In this document: positions 45,444-52,954 of the stretch, piece after piece
Layout: every line of letters begins with the position of its first letter
Numbering within the stretch: position 1 is the first letter of the stretch
Source of the DNA: a virus
DNA length: 64,000 nucleotides
IMG/VR virus record: IMGVR_UViG_3300043395_003089
Coordinates: 25,168-89,167 of that record
Strand: one strand, 5' to 3'
The notes under the pieces: generated by a model
The model's input: only the letters and a program-made list of their open reading frames with translations
Databases searched by the model: none
What the model was told of the DNA's origin: nothing
Program-made: the position numbers and the translations under genes

Positions 45444-46202
45444 ATGTCGATGACGCCTGAAGAATACAGAGTCGCCGCCCTTCGCACCGAGCACACGCCG
45501 AGGTTCATCAACCACGCGTGCCGCAACATCGAGGCGATCGATACGAACGCCGAGCAATATGATCGCGCTCGCAAGCATGATCAACGCCTGTCGCGCATGA
45601 TGCACGCCGTGCTCGGCATGATCACCGAGCTTGGCGAGCTATGCGATCCGCTCAAGAAACATCTGATCTATGGCGCGACGCTCGATACCAAGAATCTCGC
45701 CGAGGAGATCGGTGATCAGGCGTGGTACTCCAATTTGTTCATCGACGCTCTCGAAGTGAGGCTCGCGAGCATCTGGGAACGCAACATCGCCAAGCTACGC
45801 GCGCGATTCCCCGACAAGTTCACCGAGGAGAAAGCGCTCAACCGAGATCTCGACGCCGAGAAACGCGCGCTCGAAGGCAACGATCACCAGCAAGAGATTC
45901 GTGACCGCGCCGACTGGACGAACCTCGACGGCGACAAGACAAACAACACGCCGCGCGAGGAGTATCTGCCACTGCCGGCGGGTCGCGCGCTCGAAGCGAT
46001 CCGCGAGAGACTCGATCAGGACTTCGCGCCTACTAGCAAGTATCCAGATGCAATCGTCGCGGCCGTCGACAATCTCCTCAAAGGCTACGCCGATCGTGGG
46101 CGTATGCTCGACGAGCAAACCAAGGTCTCAACGGAGGCGCTCAAAGAGCTCAACGGGCTGCGTGCGAAGATCAAAAACTTCGCGCTCTCGAACGGCGCTT
46201 GA
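45444..46202 (+). CDS. MazG-like nucleotide pyrophosphohydrolase domain protein (252 aa)
   Basis: HAVLGMITELGELCDPLKKHLIYG followed by EEIGDQAWY is the EExxD-type metal-binding layout of the all-alpha NTP-PPase (MazG) superfamily, and NIAKLRARFPDKFTEEKALNRDL is the usual end of the phage version. Hydrolyses non-canonical or regulatory nucleotides such as (p)ppGpp precursors. About 90 extra C-terminal helical residues are of unknown role. Confidence 0.75.
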   Translation: MSMTPEEYRVAALRTEHTPRFINHACRNIEAIDTNAEQYDRARKHDQRLSRMMHAVLGMITELGELCDPLKKHLIYGATLDTKNLAEEIGDQAWYSNLFIDALEVRLASIWERNIAKLRARFPDKFTEEKALNRDLDAEKRALEGNDHQQEIRDRADWTNLDGDKTNNTPREEYLPLPAGRALEAIRERLDQDFAPTSKYPDAIVAAVDNLLKGYADRGRMLDEQTKVSTEALKELNGLRAKIKNFALSNGA

Positions 46203-46203
46203 G

Positions 46204-46548
46204 CTACTTGCGTGAGAGCCAGAGCCCGGCGATCGCGGCGACACCCGCGAGCACAGCGCCACCGACGGTCAATCGTGTTGCCCAGACATCGCTGATTCCG
46301 AGCCCGCGAAACCCGAACCGGCGATTCGTACAGCACCACTCGTGGCCGCTGTCGCAGAAGCAGTCACGCACGCGAGCCGCACCGAGCCCAGCTTCAGGCG
46401 GCGGCGCGTAGTAGGGCCCGACAGGCTGCGGCGTCATTTGATCCATCCCGGGAGGAAAGGCCACGTGACGGTTGTATTTCGGATTCTGCGCCCACCCTTG
46501 GTTGTATTGCCAGGCAGGCACCATGCCGAGAGACTTGGCGAGAATCAT
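46204..46548 (-). CDS. Cys-containing protein with C-terminal membrane anchor (114 aa)
   Basis: Pro/Tyr-rich N-terminus, [11 protein letters not shown] cluster, FRGLGIS motif, then [19 protein letters not shown] as tail anchor. Same plan as the other GLG/tail-anchored proteins. ATGA-coupled to the nuclease gene upstream. Confidence 0.65.
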   Translation of the reverse strand: MILAKSLGMVPAWQYNQGWAQNPKYNRHVAFPPGMDQMTPQPVGPYYAPPPEAGLGAARVRDCFCDSGHEWCCTNRRFGFRGLGISDVWATRLTVGGAVLAGVAAIAGLWLSRK

Positions 46549-47192
46549 GTCAGTTCTTTCTTGAAGTTCAGTTGAGCAAACTCGCCGTGGTATTTCACGG
46601 CGGCTTCATCATACGCCCTAGCCGCCGCTTCCGCTGTAGCGAAGGAGCCTAACGAGATTCGCCGACCATCTGCCCTAATCGCCGCCCGCCAGCTATTGGG
46701 GCCGGTTTGATCCACGCCTCGAAATCCAACCCAGTGCTGACGGTTTTGCATGTTCTGCGCACGCGACGCGAACCGTAGGTTCGCTCGACGATTATCGAGC
46801 GTGTCTCGATTGCGATGATCGATCATCAAGCCATCTGGTGGTGCGCCAATGATCAAGTGGTGCAAGAACACCCAAGACTTCCGCCTGTGCTTGACGCCTG
46901 CGTAGCGCTCGCTATGCAACTGCCAAGACAATATTGAGACGTGCTCGAAGATGTCTTCATCTACGAGCGAAAACACATAGCCGCTCGTCGAGCGTATCGC
47001 CAACCAACGGGCACCTTCAGGCGCTTGCTGCGCGAGTGCTTTGAGCTGCTCAACAGCTCGACGCTCTACAAGAACCGTGTTGGTTCGTTGCTGAATGCGA
47101 CAGCGTTTCGAGCACGTCTTCGCCGGCTCGGCGCTACGCGTGCTGAATTCAGCTCCACAACAGGCGCAGCTTATCAGCACGAACAACGTCAC
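46545..47192 (-). CDS. HNH homing-type endonuclease with AP2 domain (215 aa)
   Basis: [33 protein letters not shown] is an HNH motif (His-His, Asn, His) and [40 protein letters not shown] is an AP2-type DNA-binding domain. An N-terminal CxxC/CxxC ribbon is also present. This domain order is typical of mobile HNH-AP2 nucleases. It is inserted between two structural genes, as homing nucleases often are. Confidence 0.85.
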   Translation of the reverse strand: MTLFVLISCACCGAEFSTRSAEPAKTCSKRCRIQQRTNTVLVERRAVEQLKALAQQAPEGARWLAIRSTSGYVFSLVDEDIFEHVSILSWQLHSERYAGVKHRRKSWVFLHHLIIGAPPDGLMIDHRNRDTLDNRRANLRFASRAQNMQNRQHWVGFRGVDQTGPNSWRAAIRADGRRISLGSFATAEAAARAYDEAAVKYHGEFAQLNFKKELT

Positions 47193-47204
47193 GCTTTGAC
47201 AGTA

Positions 47205-47894
47205 TCATGCTGGCAAATCGACGGCCTTGAAGTCGACGCCCTTCACGTAGACGCCCTCTTTATCGAACGACCTGTTCCCGGGCAACGTAGTGTCCAGCGG
47301 CACAAATCTGCCGTTGATCATCCCGCCACAGAACACGTGACTCCAATCAGGATCCTTGCGCTGACGGACAACGCGTAGACGCGGCTCGATGCCGTTGAGC
47401 GCGAGCAGCGTCGCACCAAGGATTGCATGATCATCGCAGTCACCGCCGGAAAACTCCCAGGTGCGTTTGGCGCTCTGGTAGAGATCGATGCCCTCGACCT
47501 TGCCGTCGGGATGGCGGATCGGGCCGATGTCGCCCGTGTAGCGCACGCGATTCTTGATCGCGTGATAGATCGCCTCGGCTTCGCAGCGCTGATCGCGCTC
47601 GGGGCACTTGTTCGTGATCTGGAGCGCGAGCTTTCTCATCTCTGCGTTCTGGACTGACTTATGGACAAGGTCTTGGATCGTCGCGATGCGCTGCTCGATC
47701 GGCATCTGGTTCGACGCGCGCAGGATCGTCTTCATGCGGCCATCGGAGTAGGTGCCGACGACCGGCGCTTGCTTGAAGCGACCGAGGCCCATGAGCACGC
47801 GGTTCTGTCGCGTCGCCCAGATCCCGAGCGCCAAGATGCCTAGACCGGCGAGCCCAGAGGCGATGATAACTTTCTTGCGCTGCGTGAGCTTCAC
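47205..47894 (-). CDS. Membrane-anchored transglutaminase-like cysteine protein (229 aa)
   Basis: One span at about 9-27, a MGLGRF motif at 35-40, then a transglutaminase-like domain with Cys153 (GGDCDDHA), His186 (DWSHVF) and Asp201 (VPLDTT), the papain-like triad in the right order. Phage members of this fold act as proteases or cross-linkers. Its place beside the virion membrane proteins makes it a candidate maturation protease. GTG start with the hexamer 6 bases upstream. Confidence 0.7.
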   Translation of the reverse strand: MKLTQRKKVIIASGLAGLGILALGIWATRQNRVLMGLGRFKQAPVVGTYSDGRMKTILRASNQMPIEQRIATIQDLVHKSVQNAEMRKLALQITNKCPERDQRCEAEAIYHAIKNRVRYTGDIGPIRHPDGKVEGIDLYQSAKRTWEFSGGDCDDHAILGATLLALNGIEPRLRVVRQRKDPDWSHVFCGGMINGRFVPLDTTLPGNRSFDKEGVYVKGVDFKAVDLPA

Positions 47895-47900
47895 GCTCCA

Positions 47901-47906
47901 ACGCTA
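47901..47906 (-). promoter_or_regulatory. Leaderless-type promoter (TAGCGT) of gene at 47894
   Basis: GTGGTAGCGT on the minus strand; 6-base gap to the GTG. Confidence 0.6.
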
Positions 47907-47932
47907 CCACAGATGATTTGTTTCTAGCGTGA

Positions 47933-47938
47933 TAGGCT
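47933..47938 (+). promoter_or_regulatory. Leaderless-type promoter (TAGGCT) of gene at 47946
   Basis: GTGATAGGCTGACTGCC then ATG; 7-base gap. Confidence 0.65.
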
Positions 47939-47945
47939 GACTGCC

Positions 47946-49226
47946 ATGCTGCTCGCGCGCGATGGCTTCGGAGGGCTCGGTGCTTTCGGGGCCAACTACG
48001 TCCCCAAGCCGTCGCATACACCGTATACGCCGCAACCAAGCGCGGGGGTGCCGTACACACCGCAGCCGTCGACTACCACGAAGCGGTACACGTACGCGGA
48101 GCTGCAAACGAAATACGCCGAGTTTTTGCAGGCGCAAACCGAGCAGCAACGCATCGAAGAATTCGGGCTCGCGTCGATGATCCCGACTTGCCCACCAACG
48201 GCGATGTCGAGCGCGACGGCTTGCTACAACGGCGCCGCGCCGAACCTCCTGACGCCCGGTACGTTCATCGCCTATGGTGTGCCGTTCAACGTCAGCGAAT
48301 TCAAGCCTGGCGACGGACGGAGCTTCAGCAAGACGGTCGTTGCGAATCCGATCCAGCGTGAAGTGATCGAGCGCGCGATTCGTACGCGCTCGGCGCAGGT
48401 CGTCAGCAAGTACATGAGCCAGCTGGCGATCTCCGGCTACCCGGATCCGGCGAATTTGTCGATCACGCAGCTCGCGAAGCTGGCCCCGGATTTCGCGACC
48501 AACATCCGCGGGCTCAAATACAACCCGATCCTCCCGAACGACGACGAGCTCAACAACACAGGCGGCTATCGCAAGTGGATCGCGCGCGGTGGGTTTCCTC
48601 TTAGCTCGGGCGTCGCGTACGGCACGATCTCGCTCGACGAGGCGTACTCGCCGGTCGTCTGCCAATCGATCTTGTGCCGTTGCCCGGTCGCGTCGACGCG
48701 GCCGATCGCATGTGTGCGCGCGTATATCACCAAGGACGGCGCGATCTCGCAACACCCGAGCTCCGATTTGGCGTCGTTCTGGGTGTTCCTCAAGATCGAG
48801 AACGACAACCAGATCACCGTCTCGCTCGATTACGTCGAGAAAACGAAGTTGCAGAAGTTCGGCAACGCGATGGCGAGTCTGCTCAACGCAATCGCCAAGA
48901 CGCTCTGTGTCGCAGCGCCCGCAGCGAAAGACCAAATGAACAAGTTGGCGTTGCCCAAATGCGTCGACAAGGCTAACAAGCCTTGCAAGCAAGGCGCTAC
49001 GGGATGCACGTGCGTGACGCCACCAGACAGCACGGCGATGGCCGTCGGTACGACCAACCTCGTGATGCAGAAGTGGTGCGAGGGTTGGGCTGCTGCGAAC
49101 GCTGCGCCGATCGATTACCCGATCGATAACATCATGCCACCCGTTCAGCCCAAGCCGTTTCCATGGGCTTGGCTCGTCGGTGGGCTCGCGGTATTCGGTG
49201 GCCTCGTGTACGCTTCGCGTAGATAG
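47946..49226 (+). CDS. Tail-anchored virion protein candidate (426 aa)
   Basis: N-terminus MLLARDGFGGLGAFG (GLG motif), Tyr/Pro-rich repeats (HTPYTPQPS), a large alpha/beta middle with an eight-Cys cluster near 340-375, and FPWAWLVGGLAVFGGLVYASRR as C-terminal anchor. First gene of the rightward virion-membrane block. No homologue recognised. Confidence 0.65.
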   Translation: MLLARDGFGGLGAFGANYVPKPSHTPYTPQPSAGVPYTPQPSTTTKRYTYAELQTKYAEFLQAQTEQQRIEEFGLASMIPTCPPTAMSSATACYNGAAPNLLTPGTFIAYGVPFNVSEFKPGDGRSFSKTVVANPIQREVIERAIRTRSAQVVSKYMSQLAISGYPDPANLSITQLAKLAPDFATNIRGLKYNPILPNDDELNNTGGYRKWIARGGFPLSSGVAYGTISLDEAYSPVVCQSILCRCPVASTRPIACVRAYITKDGAISQHPSSDLASFWVFLKIENDNQITVSLDYVEKTKLQKFGNAMASLLNAIAKTLCVAAPAAKDQMNKLALPKCVDKANKPCKQGATGCTCVTPPDSTAMAVGTTNLVMQKWCEGWAAANAAPIDYPIDNIMPPVQPKPFPWAWLVGGLAVFGGLVYASRR

Positions 49227-49239
49227 CGATCTTCTGTGA

Positions 49240-49245
49240 TAGGCT
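49240..49245 (+). promoter_or_regulatory. Leaderless-type promoter (TAGGCT) of gene at 49254
   Basis: GTGATAGGCTGACTGG with 8 bases to the ATG. Confidence 0.6.
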
Positions 49246-49253
49246 GACTGGCG

Positions 49254-49745
49254 ATGCTGCTCTCCACGCCAACAGCCCTTCCCGTCGAGCTCATGGGGCC
49301 GATGCTCCAAGGGCCCGCCGAGGTAAAGTCGCTCCAACAGGCGCTCAAGAATTTGAGCGTCGCGACGCAGCGACCGGACATCGATCCGGGGCCCATCGAT
49401 GGCAACGTCAACCCGCAAACGGTGCAGGCCGTCATCGCCGGGCAAACGCTGCTCTCGGCCGAGCTGCCCTCGTGGGCGTTCGTCGCGTTGCAGGCGGCGC
49501 TCGCCGCGGGCGCGATGACGAGCAAGGCCAAGGAAGCTGTTGCCGCAGCGGCTGTTCCGCTCACCGTCGCCGCGAACACGGCCGCGGTGAAGTTCAAGAC
49601 GGCCAATCCCACGATGATGCCGAGCAGCGTCGTCGGTTTCTTCGCACCAGGCTGGTACAAGACGCCACTCGGGATCGCGTTGATCCTCGGCGCGGCGTTC
49701 GTCGGCTGGAAGCTGTTCTTCACTCCCCCCACCAAGGCGGCATGA
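49254..49745 (+). CDS. Tail-anchored protein with WYKTP motif and peptidoglycan-binding-like domain (163 aa)
   Basis: Residues 20-70 (VKSLQQALKNLSV, DPGPIDGNVNPQTVQAV) resemble a type 1 peptidoglycan-binding repeat. An Ala-rich helix and PGWYKTPLGIALILGAAFVGW as C-terminal span follow. Founder of a paralogous anchor family with the next two genes. Confidence 0.65.
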   Translation: MLLSTPTALPVELMGPMLQGPAEVKSLQQALKNLSVATQRPDIDPGPIDGNVNPQTVQAVIAGQTLLSAELPSWAFVALQAALAAGAMTSKAKEAVAAAAVPLTVAANTAAVKFKTANPTMMPSSVVGFFAPGWYKTPLGIALILGAAFVGWKLFFTPPTKAA

Positions 49746-49748
49746 GCC

Positions 49749-50045
49749 ATGTTTCAACTTCGAGGACTCTCGGCAGATGATCAGTGGTCGGAAGCGGCCT
49801 CTGGCGAAGTGGTCGACATGAACGCCGAGGCCGGCGGCGCCAAGATCGTCGAGTCGATCAAGAATTTCTTCACCAGCGCGCCGACCGTCGCCGCGGTGAT
49901 GACGCAACCGACGCCGACGACGCAGACGACGACCATGTTCGCGATCCCGCGCCCCTGGTACAAGACGCCGATCGGTATCCTCGCGATCATCGGTGGCGGC
50001 TTCGTCGGCTGGAAGTACGTACTCCCCAAGCTCCGTAAGAAATAA
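49749..50045 (+). CDS. Tail-anchored protein with LRG and WYKTP motifs (98 aa)
   Basis: MFQLRGLSADDQW start, Thr/Pro-rich linker, then PWYKTPIGILAIIGGGFVGW as anchor and a Lys-rich end. Three bases after the previous stop. Virion membrane protein candidate. Confidence 0.7.
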   Translation: MFQLRGLSADDQWSEAASGEVVDMNAEAGGAKIVESIKNFFTSAPTVAAVMTQPTPTTQTTTMFAIPRPWYKTPIGILAIIGGGFVGWKYVLPKLRKK

Positions 50046-50054
50046 GGAGTCGTC

Positions 50055-50480
50055 ATGTTGCAGCTACGCGGCAGTGGGCTCGGTGAAGATTGGTCGACGA
50101 TGACGCCCGACGAGGCACCGACCGGCGAGGATCGCCCTGCGGCTGCGGTCTACTGCGGAAAGAAGTACGGCACGACGAGCCCATACTTCCAACCGTGCGT
50201 TGACTTCTACGCCGGCCCGCACATCGGCGAGTACGTTCCATCGAGTGCGTCACCTGGTACCAAGATCACCAAGTTGCCGCCGATCTTCGGTGGTGGTTCT
50301 CCGTCGACGTTCTTGAACCCGAGCTCGACGGCGACCAACAAGATCGGCTCGGGTGGCGTGCTTCCGCTGCCGTCGATCCCCGTGGTCTTTCCGGCCGGTG
50401 TGCCGTGGTACAAGACGCCGCTCGGCATCGGCGCGCTCGTACTCGGCGGGATCTTCGCGTATCGTCGACTCAAGCGCTAA
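50055..50480 (+). CDS. Tail-anchored protein with LRGSGLG and WYKTP motifs (141 aa)
   Basis: AAGGAG site before ATG. MLQLRGSGLGEDW start, two cysteines (YCGKKYG, QPCVDF), a Pro/Ser-rich linker and WYKTPLGIGALVLGGIFAY anchor with RRLKR end. Paralogue of the two preceding anchors. Confidence 0.7.
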   Translation: MLQLRGSGLGEDWSTMTPDEAPTGEDRPAAAVYCGKKYGTTSPYFQPCVDFYAGPHIGEYVPSSASPGTKITKLPPIFGGGSPSTFLNPSSTATNKIGSGGVLPLPSIPVVFPAGVPWYKTPLGIGALVLGGIFAYRRLKR

Positions 50481-50489
50481 GGAGCTTCG

Positions 50490-50804
50490 ATGTCGACCGC
50501 GGCTGACGCAGCACAAGGGTTCTTGAACGTTGTTGCAGACCCGTGCTTGCCGCAGGTCGGGCAGCTCCTGTTTCGCCTGCACGAGCTCGAAGCGACGCCC
50601 GACGATCCGACGCAGCCACCAAAGCCGGTGCAAGCCTCGCTCGGCATCGGGCTCTGCAAGGTCGTCACGCCGCTCAAGGCCGTCGTGTTCCTGCGCGAGA
50701 ACCCGGTGATCGGCGTCGCTGCGATCGCCGGTTTCTTCGGGATCTTCGTTGGCATCGGTTATCGCCTCGGGCATCGCTCGGGCCGTAGGAGCCTCAAGCC
50801 ATGA
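50490..50804 (+). CDS. Membrane protein (104 aa)
   Basis: AAGGAG site. N-terminal helical part with DPCLPQVGQLLF, then one span (NPVIGVAAIAGFFGIFVGIG) and a basic tail. ATGA overlap with the next gene. Confidence 0.65.
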   Translation: MSTAADAAQGFLNVVADPCLPQVGQLLFRLHELEATPDDPTQPPKPVQASLGIGLCKVVTPLKAVVFLRENPVIGVAAIAGFFGIFVGIGYRLGHRSGRRSLKP

Positions 50805-51058
50805 GTGCCGCGATTGTCAGGTTCACCAACAGCGTCGGCGTCGCGCCGGGCACGACGACGATGCAGCTCGGTCAGATCGGCGGCACCCGGCGCTGGGATA
50901 TGTACCAGGACATGATCGCGCTCAACGACGCGTCGATCCCGCCGCCGCCGCTTCAAGACCGGCCAATCCGTTGGGATATCGTCGCCATCATCGGCGGCGG
51001 GTCGCTGATTGTCGCGCTCGGCGCGGCGTTCCTCGCGGCTGCATTTGCCCGGCGATGA
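50801..51058 (+). CDS. Tail-anchored protein sharing VGVAPGTTT with the capsid candidate (85 aa)
   Basis: GVAPGTTTMQLGQ near the N-terminus matches GVAPGTTTITLPN in the protein at 41835. RWDMYQDMIALND follows, then RWDIVAIIGGGSLIVALG as anchor. A second copy of most of the gene lies at 51733-51949. Perhaps a membrane link to the capsid (inference). Confidence 0.65.
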   Translation: MSAAIVRFTNSVGVAPGTTTMQLGQIGGTRRWDMYQDMIALNDASIPPPPLQDRPIRWDIVAIIGGGSLIVALGAAFLAAAFARR

Positions 51059-51405
51059 AATTCGAACGGACATCCAATGGTGTCTCGTTCGCCTGTCCTG
51101 GCTGCGGCGATCGACATTACATCCCCGTCGAGGGAGATAGCGCCAAGTGGGTGTGGAACGGCTCACTCGACATGCCAACGCTTACGCCATCGATCGACGT
51201 CAAGAGCGGTCACTACGGCTCAACGTGGAAACAAGGTGACTCCTGTTGGTGTACGTACAATGCCGCGCATCCCGAGCGGCCAAGTAGCTTCACGTGCTAT
51301 CGCTGCCACTCGATCATTACCGACGGTAAAATCTCGTTCTGCACCGACAGTACCCATGCACTCGCCGGACAAGTCGTAGACCTGCCCGAGATCCCTGCGA
51401 GGTAG
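51055..51405 (+). CDS. DUF6527-like zinc protein (116 aa)
   Basis: FACPGCGDRHYIPV, WNGSLDMPTLTPSI and CYRCHSIITDGKISFCTDSTHALAGQ follow the conserved layout of DUF6527 (CPxC, WxWNG, PTxxPSI, final HALAGQ). Some members are fused to or encoded near ubiquitin-like and defence genes; the role here is unknown. ATGA overlap with the anchor gene. Confidence 0.65.
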   Translation: MKFERTSNGVSFACPGCGDRHYIPVEGDSAKWVWNGSLDMPTLTPSIDVKSGHYGSTWKQGDSCWCTYNAAHPERPSSFTCYRCHSIITDGKISFCTDSTHALAGQVVDLPEIPAR

Positions 51406-51430
51406 GCTGTTCGCCCGACGATAGCTGTGA

Positions 51431-51436
51431 TAGCCT
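51431..51436 (+). promoter_or_regulatory. Leaderless-type promoter (TAGCCT) of gene at 51444
   Basis: TGTGATAGCCTCGCTGTC then ATG; 7-base gap. Confidence 0.6.
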
Positions 51437-51443
51437 CGCTGTC

Positions 51444-51668
51444 ATGGCAAAGCGCTGGACTCCTACCGCGAAGACTCTCGACAACGTGATCAAGCGCGTC
51501 AAAGTCGGTGACGCGATTTCGAATCCTGTGTGCGCCGCACGAACCGGCACTCACGCGAAGCGTTCGGCTGCGTATCAGCTCGCGGATCGCATCGATGCCA
51601 AGCTCGATGCGAAAGGGCTTCGCATCGACAACACGGCGCTCTGCATCGGCTACGTCGAGCGCAAGTAG
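51444..51668 (+). CDS. Small basic protein (74 aa)
   Basis: Lys/Arg-rich, two cysteines, a helical centre (AAYQLADRIDAKLDAKGL). Own leaderless-type promoter. Unknown; nucleic-acid binding is possible. Confidence 0.65.
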   Translation: MAKRWTPTAKTLDNVIKRVKVGDAISNPVCAARTGTHAKRSAAYQLADRIDAKLDAKGLRIDNTALCIGYVERK

Positions 51669-51732
51669 GTTGTGATAGCCTAGCGGCATGCTTCGCAGCG
51701 TGTTCGCACCCTACGGCAAGATCCCGGGCTCG
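51662..51732 (+). repeat. 71-base exact direct repeat, copy 1
   Basis: Identical to 52162-52232 (offset exactly 500). Holds the end of a gene, the promoter TAGCCT and the first 15 codons of the gene at 52188. Confidence 0.85.
51676..51681 (+). promoter_or_regulatory. Leaderless-type promoter (TAGCCT), duplicated copy
   Basis: 6 bases before ATG 51688; the gene it drives is broken by the duplication junction. Confidence 0.5.
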
Positions 51733-51952
51733 CGTCGCGCCGGGCACGACGACGATGCAACTCGGTCAGATCGGCGGCACCCGGCGCTGGGATCTGTACC
51801 AGGACATGATCTCGCTCAACGACGCGTCGATCCCACCGCCGCCGCTTCAAGACCGGCCGATCCGTTGGGATATCGTCGCCATCATCGGTGGCGGGTCGCT
51901 GATCGTCGCGCTCGGCGCGGCCTTCCTCGCGGCTGCATTCGCCCGACGATAG
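51688..51952 (+). pseudogene. Chimeric duplicate: start of gene 52188 joined to tail of gene 50801
   Basis: The first 15 codons copy the gene at 52188 (MLRSVFAPYGKIPGS). At 51733 the sequence switches, out of frame, to a near-identical copy of 50839-51055. In its own frame the copy could be translated from ATG 51755 (MQLGQIGGTRRWDLY) with the intact membrane anchor, so a 65-residue product is possible. The last bases diverge from the parent. A recombination product that may still make a short anchor. Confidence 0.7.
51733..51949 (+). repeat. About 217-base duplication of 50839-51055
   Basis: About 95% identical to the parent segment (differences such as CTG for ATG in WDLY and TCG for GCG in ISLND). 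The offset is 894 bases. Confidence 0.75.
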
Positions 51953-51958
51953 CTGTGA

Positions 51959-51964
51959 TAGCCT
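51959..51964 (+). promoter_or_regulatory. Leaderless-type promoter (TAGCCT) of gene at 51971
   Basis: GTGATAGCCTAGCGGC then ATG; 6-base gap. Confidence 0.65.
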
Positions 51965-51970
51965 AGCGGC

Positions 51971-52168
51971 ATGGCGACGTTTCGCACGTATTACAACACT
52001 GGCTCCGTGCGCAAAGGAACCGACCGCGCGCAGACGACATTTCATCGCTCGAAGCGTGCAGCGATGAAGGAAGCTTGTAGGCTATCAAAGTTCACCAAGG
52101 GCTACGTGACCGTCGATCGAAACGGGATCGAAGTTGGCTCGTGCTTCAGGGGTAAGCCGGTCAAGTAG
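51971..52168 (+). CDS. Small basic protein (65 aa)
   Basis: Arg/Lys-rich (SVRKGTDRAQTTFHRSKRAAMK), two cysteines, a VTVDRNGIEVG beta hairpin. Own leaderless-type promoter, and the next promoter begins at its stop. Unknown. Confidence 0.65.
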   Translation: MATFRTYYNTGSVRKGTDRAQTTFHRSKRAAMKEACRLSKFTKGYVTVDRNGIEVGSCFRGKPVK

Positions 52169-52232
52169 GTTGTGATAGCCTAGCGGCATGCTTCGCAGCG
52201 TGTTCGCACCCTACGGCAAGATCCCGGGCTCG
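52162..52232 (+). repeat. 71-base exact direct repeat, copy 2
   Basis: Identical to 51662-51732; this is the intact context (gene 52188). Confidence 0.85.
52176..52181 (+). promoter_or_regulatory. Leaderless-type promoter (TAGCCT) of gene at 52188
   Basis: GTGATAGCCTAGCGGC then ATG; 6-base gap. Confidence 0.65.
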
Positions 52233-52802
52233 TGGCCCACCGGCATCACACAGAGCCGTGGGCCCCGCGGCGAGTATTTGCAGCCGTACGATCCGCAGTA
52301 CAACACGCGTGATCAGGCCGGCTACTACCACGACACGCCGCTCGGCAGGCCGTCGCTGTTCCAGCGCTGGCGCCGTCGCCGCACGCTCAAGAAAGCGCTC
52401 GGCGCGATCCCGACCGATTTCGAGATGGCGTCGCTGTACAACTACACGCCGGTCGCAAGCGGCTGGATCTCGACCGAGCAAGGCTACCTGACGCCGCCGT
52501 GGCTACCACCGAACGGCTACAACCAGGGCGGCTACCCGGTGCCCGTGCAGCCCAACGACGGCGGCGGCAAGCCCGAGAGCTCGATGGCGCTGCGGTTCTA
52601 CACGCCCGAGCGCGCCCGCGATCCCAACTGGAACACGACGACGCTCGGCGACGGTGCGCCGGCCAGCGTCGAGGATGTCGTCGCGCAGATGAACGCGCAC
52701 AACGATCGCGTGTTCGCGCTCGCACTGGTGTCGACGACGGCGGTTGCCGTCTCGGCGATCATCACGGTGTTCCGCACGCTGCGGCTCATCCGCAAGGACT
52801 AA
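52188..52802 (+). CDS. Tail-anchored virion protein candidate (204 aa)
   Basis: MLRSVFAPYGKIPGS start, a Tyr/Pro/Gly-rich stretch, a basic patch (FQRWRRRRTLKKAL) and VFALALVSTTAVAVSAIITVF near the C-terminus as membrane anchor. Part of the membrane-protein block; no known family. Confidence 0.65.
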   Translation: MLRSVFAPYGKIPGSWPTGITQSRGPRGEYLQPYDPQYNTRDQAGYYHDTPLGRPSLFQRWRRRRTLKKALGAIPTDFEMASLYNYTPVASGWISTEQGYLTPPWLPPNGYNQGGYPVPVQPNDGGGKPESSMALRFYTPERARDPNWNTTTLGDGAPASVEDVVAQMNAHNDRVFALALVSTTAVAVSAIITVFRTLRLIRKD

Positions 52803-52807
52803 ACGCC

Positions 52808-52954
52808 ATGATGCCGCCGTACCCCCGATTACTCGGGTGGCTAGCGGCGCTCGCTACCGTCGCCGGGAATGGCGCTGCCGCTCGTGCCTACTTCGAGCAG
52901 CTCGTCTCGTGGTGCTTTTTCTCTGACCGTACTGTCGATCTCACCGACGACTGA
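52808..52954 (+). CDS. 48-aa peptide with hydrophobic segment
   Basis: MMPPYPRLLGWLAALATVAG is a signal- or span-like N-terminus, followed by an acidic end (DRTVDLTDD). Begins 5 bases after the previous stop; overlaps the opposing gene by 14 bases. Confidence 0.5.
   Translation: MMPPYPRLLGWLAALATVAGNGAAARAYFEQLVSWCFFSDRTVDLTDD

Noticed and set aside
51688-51966. A 92-residue protein from ATG 51688 through the duplicated block
   Set aside because: After codon 15 it reads the duplicated gene out of frame and yields Arg/His-rich shadow sequence.
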